A stretch of DNA of 51,863 nt, taken from contig SFNQ01000018.1 of the NCBI GenBank assembly GCA_004554165.1, positions 1-51,863 on the forward strand. The letters run 5' to 3'. Below, one piece after another: positions 8,030-14,841 of the stretch. Each line of letters starts with the position of its first letter. The stretch's first letter is position 1. A program made the translations under genes and the position numbers. A model generated the notes under the pieces. It had not been told where the DNA came from. It saw only the letters and a program-made list of their open reading frames with translations, and searched no databases. Origin of the DNA: Clostridiales bacterium. Lineage in GTDB: Bacteria; Bacillota; Clostridia; Christensenellales; CAG-138.

Positions 8030-8135
8030 AGAGGCTGCGCTGCATGGAATGCAAGCTGCCCGAAGGAGGCGCGGAGAATCCCAGAGGCTGCGCTGCATGG
8101 AATGCAAGCTGCCCGAAGGAGGCGCGGAGAATCCC
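8030..8135. repeat. 53-bp perfect tandem duplication
   Basis: Units 8030-8082 and 8083-8135 are identical, beginning agaggctgcgctgcatgg and ending ggcgcggagaatccc. The second unit runs straight into the duplicated tRNA end (accctctgcgcca). The second unit ends within the 20-base tRNA duplication, which points to slippage or recombination at the att core. Confidence 0.85.
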
Positions 8136-8150
8136 ACCCTCTGCGCCATC

Positions 8151-8182
8151 AAAAAGCCTGAGTTTTCGGGCTTTTTCTTTTT
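8151..8182 (+). terminator. Intrinsic terminator after duplicated tRNA end
   Basis: The stem aaaaagcc (8151-8158) pairs with ggcttttt (8169-8176), followed by a cttttt tract. It sits 2 bases past the second copy of the tRNA 3' end, so it was probably the original tRNA-Ser terminator before the insertion placed a new hairpin nearer the tRNA. Confidence 0.7.
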
Positions 8183-8407
8183 CCCTTATTCGAACTTTCC
8201 GTGCAGAGCAAGCGGCTTTTGACTCTTTCTCCCTCGCTTTCTCTCCCGAAAGCACCCCGTCTTTGCCGGTTTTTCCTTTCATACGGGGCAAAATCAGCGT
8301 TTGAGAAATTGCCCTCCATTTCGCACATGTTGCCCAAAATCCGAAAGCACGCCTGCAAAGCCGCTTATATAGGACGTTTACGGACTTTGCAAAGCTGCCC
8401 AAACTTT

Positions 8408-8572
8408 TTAGCCCTGTTTCATCCGATCTGTCCACTTGCTTGCGAACCCTCCCGCTGTGGACAGCGGCAATCCTTTCTCCATCGCCTGTGCCGAAGTGAC
8501 TTTCGAGGAATAATCCAAGTGCGCATAAATGTTATGTAGTTGCTGCTTCTGACAAGCAGCAGTGTGGTCATT
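8408..8572 (-). pseudogene. Remnant of tyrosine recombinase (integrase) C-terminus
   Basis: The minus strand encodes a 54-codon open piece ending at TAA (8408-8410) that reads ...QLHNIYAHLDYSSKVTSA and continues with AMEKGLPLST. The IYAHLDYxSK segment is the usual end of phage/ICE tyrosine integrases, just after the active-site tyrosine region. The frame is closed upstream by a TGA at 8573-8575 and no catalytic R-H-R box is left, so it is a decayed 3' fragment. Its place beside the duplicated tRNA-Ser end supports the att interpretation. Confidence 0.65.
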
Positions 8573-8587
8573 TCAGACCAACACATA

Positions 8588-8622
8588 AAAATCCCTCCAA
8601 ACCCTAAAACGGGTTTAGAGGG
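8588..8622 (-). terminator. Minus-strand terminator-like hairpin
   Basis: The arms 8593-8604 and 8611-8622 pair with one mismatch around a 6-base loop. On the minus strand the stem is followed by ATTTTTATG. It lies just upstream of the integrase remnant on that strand and suggests a lost minus-strand transcript. Confidence 0.5.
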
Positions 8623-9072
8623 GCAAGTTTTCATCTGAGCGTGACAAAGCAGCCCACCCAAAACCCCTTTTTTTATTTGGTGGGCTTGATCAATTATAAA
8701 GAAAGAGCCGATGACTGTGTTTGCACACAAGTTCATCGGCTCTGCGTCTTTGCGTCTGACTCTTTGATGACAGTAAAGAATAATTCTTGTCCTGTATTTT
8801 TAGATAAAGTCAAAAGTGATACCCCTTGTGAAGAAAAACCATATATTGCAAATCAAGCAACAAATCTATATCCATTGAGAAAATTGTTGCACGCAGAACA
8901 CCGATGGAAAGACACGCGCCGGAGGAAGAGGAGACTGAAACGGAGGCGTGCCGCAGTGCGCAGGGCATGATGCGGCCGATGTGACGCTGTGCGGCAGGCG
9001 GAGGACGGCCTGGCCTGGCGCTCCGGGGTGTCGCGCAGCCGCGCCGGGGAAAGCTTTGCCGGCACAGTCCGC
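8623..9072. other. Gene-free, lower-GC remnant region
   Basis: No convincing gene is seen. The region is poorer in G+C than its neighbours. It holds two further inverted repeats: agcccacc/ggtgggct near 8652-8686, and an 11-bp pair at 8704-8714/8733-8743 with an inner gtgt/acac stem. A plus-strand frame across 8641-8970 lacks recognisable domains and a good ribosome-binding site. Probably debris of the element that used tRNA-Ser. Confidence 0.5.
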
Positions 9073-9852
9073 TCAGGCGCGGAGCATATTATAGACGCAA
9101 ATGCCGATGATGACGAAGGTGAGCGCCACGAAGAGCCTGTGTACAGCCGCGCCGGAGAGCCGGCGGTTGATCTGCCGGCCCAGCACGCCGCCGCCAACGC
9201 CGCCCGCTACCATGACGAGGAGCATCAGCGCCGAGACGGAGGGCGCGCTGCCGCTGGAAAAGGAATACAGCAGGCTGGCTGCCTGCGAGATGAGGATGAT
9301 GCAGAGCGAGTGCCGCGCCGCGGTTTTGGTATCCATGGAGAAAAAATAGGAGAGGACGACCAGATTGAACGGGCCGCCTCCGATGCCGAGGAAGGAGGAA
9401 AAAAAGCCGAGAAACAGCCCGATCAGCGCGCCGGCAAAGCGGCTTTTAATCCTGCGCGTTCGGATGCGCTTTTCCAGCAGCGTGTAAACGAGCGTGCCGA
9501 GCAGCAGAAAGAGCAGGCAGGCCGCCTGTGCGAGGGCAGCGGCCCGGGAGCCTCTGCTGATGCGCTGAAACAGGAGCTTGCCCGCGAGGCCGCCAAGGGC
9601 CGCGCCTGCGCCCAGCGGCAGGATCGTGGCGGTTTCAAAGGCCTGCTTGCCGCGGCAGACGGAGCAGAGCACCGAGTATAAGCTCATGCACAATACCGTG
9701 CAGCCGGAGAGAAAGCTGACCTGCTGCACCGTCATGATCTGCATGGCGTCCAGCGCCGGCTTGATGATCACGCCGCCGCCGATGCCGCAGATGGCGCCGG
9801 CGGTTGAAGCGAGGAGACAGATGCAGAGAACGGACAGAAGCGTAAACAGCAT
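9073..9852 (-). CDS. TSUP (TauE/SafE) family permease
   Basis: This 259-residue hydrophobic protein has about eight helices and two internally related halves, each with a glycine-rich signature (GAICGIGGGVIIKP near 19 and SFLGIGGGPFN near 163). That is the TauE/SafE topology. Family members move sulfite, sulfoacetate, sulfolactate-like or other organic anions. ATG 9852 is preferred over the GTG two codons upstream because AAGGAG would overlap that GTG but sits five bases from the ATG. It follows the DeoR-type gene by 60 bases on the same strand and is therefore probably in the regulon of the divergent catabolic operon, which ends with a second TSUP gene. Direction and substrate are inference. 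Confidence 0.88.
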   Translation of the reverse strand: MLFTLLSVLCICLLASTAGAICGIGGGVIIKPALDAMQIMTVQQVSFLSGCTVLCMSLYSVLCSVCRGKQAFETATILPLGAGAALGGLAGKLLFQRISRGSRAAALAQAACLLFLLLGTLVYTLLEKRIRTRRIKSRFAGALIGLFLGFFSSFLGIGGGPFNLVVLSYFFSMDTKTAARHSLCIILISQAASLLYSFSSGSAPSVSALMLLVMVAGGVGGGVLGRQINRRLSGAAVHRLFVALTFVIIGICVYNMLRA

Positions 9853-9912
9853 GGGCACTCCTTGAAACGCAGAATTGGAGGGGGTGAGGAGCGGCGCAGC
9901 CGCGCGGGACGC

Positions 9913-10683
9913 TCAGAGCTCGCCTTCCGGCGTGACGATTCTGCCGCCCAGCTCTAAAAACGCCTCCTGAAACGCCTTCGGGGGCAGCTTTTCCGTAATG
10001 ATCGCGTCGATCCTGTCCAGCGTGCAGTAAGTGAGCAGCGTAACCGTGCCGAATTTGCGGTGCTCGACCATCAGATAGACGCTGGAGCTTCGCTCAACAA
10101 CGCTTTTCTTGATTGCGAACTCAATGGAAGTGGACTGGGTTGCGCCGTTCTGTACGGTTACGCCGTTGGCCGCCATGAAGGCCTTGCCAATGTTGCAGTC
10201 CCGCAATACGTCGATGGTGCTCTGACCGGTGAAGGACTGCGTTTTGCGGTTCAGCGTGCCGGAGAGCGAGATCAGCGTCAGCGCGGGATTGGCTGCGGCC
10301 CGGTTGATGACGTCCAGCGAGTGCGTGAGGATGGTGACGTTGCTGCGGCCCTGCAGGTGATCGACGATGCGGCAGGTGGTGGTGCCGGAGTCCACATAGA
10401 TGATGTCGCCGTCCGCAACCAGCCCGGCGGCGCAGCGCGCAATCTCGTCCTTGGCTTCCGAATTGACGCCGGAGCGTTCGATGAACGGCGGCGGAATCAG
10501 GCCGTTATACTGGGTGCTGACGCCGCCGTAAATTTTGCGGATATCGGTGCGGGCCACGATTTCGCCGATGTCGCGCCGCACCGTATTCTTGGAGATTCCG
10601 AACACCTCGCACAGCGTGTCAAGCGAGACGGAGCGGTGGGTACGGATATATGCTTCCATTTGAGTGAGCCGTTCTTCGCGCAT
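9913..10683 (-). CDS. DeoR family transcriptional regulator
   Basis: The protein of 256 residues has an N-terminal DeoR helix-turn-helix (LDTLCEVFGISKNTVRRDI near 20-38, then a YGG wing). Its C-terminal sugar-phosphate sensor domain carries the DSGTTT loop expected of DeoR sensors. Such proteins usually repress catabolic operons until a phosphorylated intermediate binds. Start at ATG 10683, preceded by GGAGGAG; an upstream extension has no family similarity. It is divergent from the 13-gene operon at 10981-24813, and two AACACTT direct repeats overlap its own promoter. The effector is likely a C1-phosphorylated intermediate of that pathway (inference). Confidence 0.92.
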   Translation of the reverse strand: MREERLTQMEAYIRTHRSVSLDTLCEVFGISKNTVRRDIGEIVARTDIRKIYGGVSTQYNGLIPPPFIERSGVNSEAKDEIARCAAGLVADGDIIYVDSGTTTCRIVDHLQGRSNVTILTHSLDVINRAAANPALTLISLSGTLNRKTQSFTGQSTIDVLRDCNIGKAFMAANGVTVQNGATQSTSIEFAIKKSVVERSSSVYLMVEHRKFGTVTLLTYCTLDRIDAIITEKLPPKAFQEAFLELGGRIVTPEGEL

Positions 10684-10714
10684 GGGGAAACTCCTCCAAA
10701 AAACTTTACTGCTT

Positions 10715-10743
10715 ATTATAGCATTCGTCATGCAGAAGTGCAA
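10715..10743 (-). promoter_or_regulatory. Promoter of the deoR-type/TSUP unit
   Basis: On the minus strand TTGCAC (10743-10738), 17 bases, TATAAT (10720-10715), with an extended -10 TGC just before it. The leader is about 25 bases, ending in GGAGGAG before ATG 10683. Confidence 0.65.
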
Positions 10744-10797
10744 ACACTTTATCAACACTTGCCCATTTTGCGGCGTTCTTGGGCGTGAATTGCCCAA
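10743..10797. promoter_or_regulatory. Candidate operator repeats between divergent promoters
   Basis: Two direct repeats AACACTT (10743-10749 and 10754-10760) have an 11-base period, about one helical turn, and touch the -35 of the deoR promoter. An inverted repeat TTGGGC/GCCCAA (10779-10784, 10792-10797) follows. Repeats spaced one turn apart are usual for DeoR-family operators. Assignment to the adjacent regulator is inference. Confidence 0.45.
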
Positions 10798-10855
10798 CGG
10801 CAGGCATCAAAGGCATATTTTCAGAAAATATATTCATACAATGGCAGGTTCCGTG

Positions 10856-10885
10856 TTGACAGACGGAAGCAAAGATGCTTATAAT
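10856..10885 (+). promoter_or_regulatory. Consensus promoter of the 13-gene operon
   Basis: Perfect TTGACA (10856-10861), 18 bases, perfect TATAAT (10880-10885). Start predicted near 10892, giving a leader of about 90 bases before the permease ATG at 10981. A promoter this strong ahead of a catabolic operon implies tight repression when the substrate is absent. Confidence 0.8.
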
Positions 10886-10980
10886 ATACTCAAAAAGAAA
10901 CAAAAACATATCCATGAAATAACAAAAACCTGTGTGCACCGCATGCGCCATCAATCGAGGAACGGGGAGTACTGCAAACT

Positions 10981-11832
10981 ATGGAAGAACTGGCTAAGAA
11001 ATTGAAAAAATCCGGCGGGAACGGCCGGCAGGTGCGGAAGCTGAAGGACTTCAGCGATGGGTCGTCAACCTCGCGCACGGTGAAGAACGTGCTGTCGCTG
11101 CTGGGCGGCGTCCTGATCTGGTGGCTGCTGTCAACGCTGCCGGGCGTGGGCGTCATCCTCGCCGGCCCGCAGGACATCATCAACAAGGCGCTGCCGGAGC
11201 TGCTCAACAACGGCGCAACGGGGGAGTTTGAGGCATATCTGCTGTTCAAGCACATTCGCTGGTCCTTCCAGCGGGTTGTGCTGGGCTGGGCAATCGCCTT
11301 TGCCGCGTCCATCCCCACGGCGTTTCTGATGGGCTGGTACCGCACCTTCCGCGATATCGTCGATCCCTGGGTGCAGTTTTTGCGCACCATCCCGCCGATT
11401 GCGCTGATCCCGCTGGTCATCCTGCTCATGGGTACCGGCGAGCAGGCGAAGATCACCGTCATTTTCATCACCTCCTTCCTCGTGATGACGGTTACCATCT
11501 ATCAGGGCGTAAGAAATCTCGATTATACGCTGGTCAAGGCCGCCTACACCTTTGGCGCAAGCGACCTGTCCATCTTTGTGCGCGTGGTTGTGCCGTACTC
11601 CTTCCCCTTCATTTTGACGGCGGCGCGCCTCGGCGTTTCCACGGCGCTCACCACGCTGATCGCGGCGGAAATGACCGGCACCTTCTACGGCCTCGGCAGC
11701 ATGATACAGACCGCGCAGATCTACTTCCGCATGGATAAGGTCATGTTGGGCATCATCTGCATCGGCGTGATCGGATTCGTGCTGGACCGCCTGCTGCTGC
11801 TGGCGGAAAAGAAGCTCACGCGCTGGCAGTAA
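10981..11832 (+). CDS. ABC transporter permease, nitrate/sulfonate/taurine type
   Basis: The 283-residue permease of the SsuC/TauC/NrtB class has about six membrane helices and a BPD_transp_1 domain. The coupling loop (EAA-like) lies near residues 188-206 (KAAYTFGASDLSIF), and the block FLRTIPPIALIPLVILLMG is typical of SsuC-like permeases. Usual cargoes in this class are sulfonates, taurine, nitrate and some heterocycles, not sugars. First gene of the operon behind a consensus promoter; the ATPase starts 17 bases later and the binding protein is four genes on. Its position among amino-sugar enzymes is unusual and suggests a charged, probably sulfonated, sugar as cargo (inference). Confidence 0.9.
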   Translation: MEELAKKLKKSGGNGRQVRKLKDFSDGSSTSRTVKNVLSLLGGVLIWWLLSTLPGVGVILAGPQDIINKALPELLNNGATGEFEAYLLFKHIRWSFQRVVLGWAIAFAASIPTAFLMGWYRTFRDIVDPWVQFLRTIPPIALIPLVILLMGTGEQAKITVIFITSFLVMTVTIYQGVRNLDYTLVKAAYTFGASDLSIFVRVVVPYSFPFILTAARLGVSTALTTLIAAEMTGTFYGLGSMIQTAQIYFRMDKVMLGIICIGVIGFVLDRLLLLAEKKLTRWQ

Positions 11833-11849
11833 GAGAGGAGGAAACGCCC

Positions 11850-12707
11850 ATGGAAACCAAAGCAAGGCCGAAAATCCGCATCAACCATGTGGAAAAGATT
11901 TTTCAGGGACACGACAAAAAGACCGTCGCGCTCAACGGTGTGGACCTGGATATATTTGAAAACGAGTTCGTCTGCGTCGTGGGCCCCTCCGGCTGCGGCA
12001 AGACCACGCTGCTCAACATCATCGCCGGGCTGGAGACGCCAACCGGAGGCGACGTCACCATGAACGGACAGCCCATTATCGGGCCGGGCAACGACCGCGG
12101 CGTGATCTTCCAGCAATACGCGCTGTTCCCCTGGCTGACGGTGCGGCAGAACATCGGCTTCGGCTTCAACTATCTCAAAAAGGCCGAAAAGAAGCAGGAA
12201 AAGGACAAAAGGACCGGCGAGACGGTGGAGACAACGGTTTACCGCAAATATACGAAGCAGGAGCGGGACGCGCTGGTTGACAAGTACATGCGCATGGTCG
12301 ATTTGCAGGACTTTGCCAACGCCTTCCCCAAGGAGCTTTCCGGCGGCATGAAGCAGCGCGTGGCCATCGCCCGCGGCTATGCCGTTGCCCCCGAGGTGCT
12401 GCTGATGGACGAACCCTTCGGCGCGCTGGATGCGCAGACCCGCGCCCAGTTGCAGGAGGACCTGCTCAGGACCTGGGAGCAGGAGAAGAAAACCTGCTTT
12501 TTCATCACGCATGACGTGGAGGAGGCCGTGCTGCTGGCCACCCGCGTGGTGGTCATGAGCGCGCGCCCCGGGCGTGTCAAGGAGATCATCCCCATCGACC
12601 TGCCCTATCCGCGCAATCAGGCCACCAAGCTGTTGCCGGAATTCAACGAGTACAAGAACGCCATCTGGTCGCAGGTGTACAAGGAGTACATCGAGTTTAA
12701 GAAATAA
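11850..12707 (+). CDS. ABC transporter ATPase, nitrate/sulfonate/taurine type
   Basis: A 285-residue SsuB/TauB-like ATPase with Walker A GPSGCGKTT (45-53), Q-loop FQQYALFPW (87-95), signature LSGGM (163-167), Walker B VLLMDEP (183-189) and switch histidine in FITHDVEEA. An extra, highly charged stretch rich in Lys/Glu at about 110-140 lies between Q-loop and signature, in the helical domain that contacts the permease; typical family members are shorter here. It forms the importer with the permease just upstream and the binding protein at 14842. Confidence 0.92.
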   Translation: METKARPKIRINHVEKIFQGHDKKTVALNGVDLDIFENEFVCVVGPSGCGKTTLLNIIAGLETPTGGDVTMNGQPIIGPGNDRGVIFQQYALFPWLTVRQNIGFGFNYLKKAEKKQEKDKRTGETVETTVYRKYTKQERDALVDKYMRMVDLQDFANAFPKELSGGMKQRVAIARGYAVAPEVLLMDEPFGALDAQTRAQLQEDLLRTWEQEKKTCFFITHDVEEAVLLATRVVVMSARPGRVKEIIPIDLPYPRNQATKLLPEFNEYKNAIWSQVYKEYIEFKK

Positions 12708-12719
12708 ACCGGCGCAGCG

Positions 12720-12738
12720 CCTCCCGCTGCGCGGGAGG
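12720..12738 (+). other. Hairpin in operon between ATPase and oxidoreductase genes
   Basis: cctcccg (12720-12726) pairs with cgggagg (12732-12738) across a 5-base loop. There is no T-tract, so it is more likely an mRNA-stability or partial attenuation element. It sits in a 145-base spacer, the longest in the operon. Confidence 0.5.
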
Positions 12739-12852
12739 ATCCCCGGCTGCCGGCCGCGCTTTTGCGCAGGGGCGCCGAGCCCGCCGCACACGCCGCCAAT
12801 TCCGGCGGACCAGTAAAGCGAAGGAATCTTTCAGGAAAGAGGGCGCAGAGCC

Positions 12853-13899
12853 ATGATACGCATCGGCATCGTCGGAACCGGAAATATCGTTGGGATTTCC
12901 CATTTCCACACCCAGGGCCTGCTGCACGACGGCAGGGCAGAGATCGCCGCGGTCTATGACGCGCGCATGGACGGCGCCAGGGACTGGGTAGAGGAGCATG
13001 GCCTTTCTGCGACGGTCTGCGGCAGCTATGAAGCGCTGCTGGACTGCGTGGACGCGGTGAGCATCTGCGTGCCCAACGCCTTCCACTGCGGGTATGCGCT
13101 GGGCGCGGTGCGCGCCGGGAAGCACTTTCTTGTGGAGAAGCCCATGGCCGTCAGCATTGAGGACTGCCGCGCCCTTGCGGAGGCAGTGAAGGATTACGGG
13201 CGGTGCAACATGGTGGGCTTTGTTTACCGGTTTTCCAATGCGGTGCTGGAGGCGCGGCGGATTGTGCGCGGACAGCTTGGGCAGATCTACACCCTCTCGG
13301 CCTGGTTTGGCGGCAAGCGGCTGTCCGACCCGACGCTCCCGCTGGAATGGCGCATGATCCGGCGGACCTCGGGCAGCGGCGCGCTGGGCGATTTTGGCAG
13401 CCATCTGGTCGATCTTGCGGATTTTGTGGCGGGCCAGCGCTATGATACGGTGAGCTGCATGACCGAGACGGTCATCCCGCAGCGGCAGGGTGAGGACGGC
13501 CCCGCGCCGGTGGAGAACGATGACGCCGCAGCCTTTGTGGCCAAAGGCGGGCAGGGCATCGGCAGCTACACCGTCAGCCGGACCGGCATGGACGACGTGA
13601 TGCTGCTCATCACGGGCGAGGGCGGCATGGTCCAACTGAGCCTGCGCGCACCGGAAAGCCTGATCTACTGGGAGAAGAAGCCGGACGGCGGCTACACCGG
13701 CGCGGTGAAACAGTACGGGCTTGCGCCGCAAAAGCCCTTTGACGGATGGTTTGACGGCGAGATGTCCGCCTTCCTCGACTGCATCGAGGGCAGGCCCTCC
13801 CCTGGGGCGGACGTGGCGCAGGGGCTGTACGTCGAGGAGGTGCTGCATGCGGCGGCCAAGGCGGCGGAGAGCGGGCGGACGGAAAGGGTTTTACGATGA
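12853..13899 (+). CDS. Gfo/Idh/MocA family NAD(P)-dependent oxidoreductase
   Basis: This 348-residue protein has an N-terminal Rossmann nucleotide-binding motif (GIVGTGNIVG, 4-13), the EKPMA signature near 96-100, and the C-terminal catalytic segment GALGDFGSHLVDL near 176-188. Members oxidise or reduce sugar and cyclitol hydroxyls, and some (GH109- and GH188-like) use transient 3-oxidation to hydrolyse glycosides. It overlaps the next gene, a TIM-barrel sugar isomerase/epimerase, by 4 bases. That pairing is common in keto-sugar chemistry. Possible roles here are oxidative glycoside cleavage, or redox of the C3 aldehyde released by the aldolase; sequence alone does not decide. Confidence 0.88.
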   Translation: MIRIGIVGTGNIVGISHFHTQGLLHDGRAEIAAVYDARMDGARDWVEEHGLSATVCGSYEALLDCVDAVSICVPNAFHCGYALGAVRAGKHFLVEKPMAVSIEDCRALAEAVKDYGRCNMVGFVYRFSNAVLEARRIVRGQLGQIYTLSAWFGGKRLSDPTLPLEWRMIRRTSGSGALGDFGSHLVDLADFVAGQRYDTVSCMTETVIPQRQGEDGPAPVENDDAAAFVAKGGQGIGSYTVSRTGMDDVMLLITGEGGMVQLSLRAPESLIYWEKKPDGGYTGAVKQYGLAPQKPFDGWFDGEMSAFLDCIEGRPSPGADVAQGLYVEEVLHAAAKAAESGRTERVLR

Positions 13900-14798
13900 G
13901 AACGGGCTTTCATACCAACGCCTTTGTCTGGGCGGGGGTGAACGATATTGAACAGATCGCGTCCTTTGCCGCGGAGACGGGCTTTGACTTTCTGGAGGTT
14001 GGCCCGGGCATCGCGCTGGACGAGGCGGCGTTTTCCCGCGCGGCCGAACGGGGCGTTGCTTATGAGGCGTTTATCTACTGCCGCAATTTCATCGACGACG
14101 ACGCGGAAGCGGCGGCGCGGGAGCGCGGGGAACTTTACCGCCGCATGGCGTTTGCGGGCAGGGCGGGCGCAAAGCGCTTTATCTGCTCAACGGGCATCAG
14201 CCGGGCGCGTTCCCTTCCGGACAGCGGGGGCTGCAATCCGCTGCTGAGCCTTGACAGGGCAGTGGCCTTTCTCGAAGAAGCCATCGACCATGCCGGAAAA
14301 AACGGTCTGACGCTCTGCTTTGAAAACTGCCCGATGTATCGCAACATCGCCACCTCGCCCCTGATGTGGCGCGCGATTTTTGAAGCCCTCGGCCCCGGGA
14401 GACTTGGCGTCTGCTACGATGCCAGCCACTATGTCTGGCAGATGATCGACGTCTATCGCCCCTTTGCGGAGTTCGGCGCGCGCATCGAGCACATCCACAT
14501 GAAGGATACCGCGCTGGATCGGGCCAAGCTGGCGGACGTGGGGATTCTGCACAATACCGGCACGGAGCGCGGGTTTGAGGAAAACCAGTGGTGGCGGCAC
14601 ACCGTCATTGGCGACGGCGAGATCGACTGGCCCCGCTTCCTCGCGCTGTGCCACGGTCTGCCGGGCGGCCCGCCTGCGCTGTCGTTTGAGATGGAGGACT
14701 ACCGCTACGAGTGCGAGCCGGAGCGGGTCAAGGCGGGCCTCCGCCTCCAGCTGGACCGGCTGAAGAAGCTGGAAGAGGAATTCATGGCGAAAGCCTGA
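13896..14798 (+). CDS. Sugar phosphate isomerase/epimerase-like TIM-barrel protein
   Basis: A 300-residue AP-endonuclease-2/xylose-isomerase-like barrel. Putative metal ligands are in CFENCP (Glu), CYDASH (Asp/His), HIHMKD (His) and SFEMED (Glu), the usual set for this superfamily. Start ATG overlaps the oxidoreductase stop by 4 bases (translational coupling). Members interconvert keto and hydroxy sugars or act as dehydratases on inososes and 3-keto sugars. The precise reaction is unknown; the partnership with the Gfo/Idh protein suggests they act in sequence on the imported sugar. Confidence 0.85.
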   Translation: MRTGFHTNAFVWAGVNDIEQIASFAAETGFDFLEVGPGIALDEAAFSRAAERGVAYEAFIYCRNFIDDDAEAAARERGELYRRMAFAGRAGAKRFICSTGISRARSLPDSGGCNPLLSLDRAVAFLEEAIDHAGKNGLTLCFENCPMYRNIATSPLMWRAIFEALGPGRLGVCYDASHYVWQMIDVYRPFAEFGARIEHIHMKDTALDRAKLADVGILHNTGTERGFEENQWWRHTVIGDGEIDWPRFLALCHGLPGGPPALSFEMEDYRYECEPERVKAGLRLQLDRLKKLEEEFMAKA

Positions 14799-14841
14799 AG
14801 ATAACGGATAACCCGTAAAACAAAAAAACAGGAGGAGCAAC

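Larger units (their letters stand above)
7893..8149. mobile_element. tRNA-Ser 3'-end duplication bounding a 217-base insert
   Basis: The last 20 bases of tRNA-Ser, gaatcccaccctctgcgcca (7893-7912), recur exactly at 8130-8149, as att sites do when an element integrates at a tRNA 3' end. The enclosed 217 bases (7913-8129) carry a strong hairpin terminator and most of a 53-base perfect tandem duplication (8030-8082, 8083-8135). Each unit ends in gagaatccc, so the first unit also contains the opening of the att core. No gene is evident inside. A remnant integrase lies 260 bases further on. I read this as the scar of repeated integration and deletion, or as a small non-coding element that targets this tRNA. 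Confidence 0.6.

Noticed and set aside
8030..8135. CRISPR-like repeat
   Set aside because: Only two abutting copies without spacers; a simple tandem duplication.
8641..8970. Plus-strand frame in the remnant region
   Set aside because: Runs through inverted repeats, no domain, Arg-rich end, no good ribosome-binding site.
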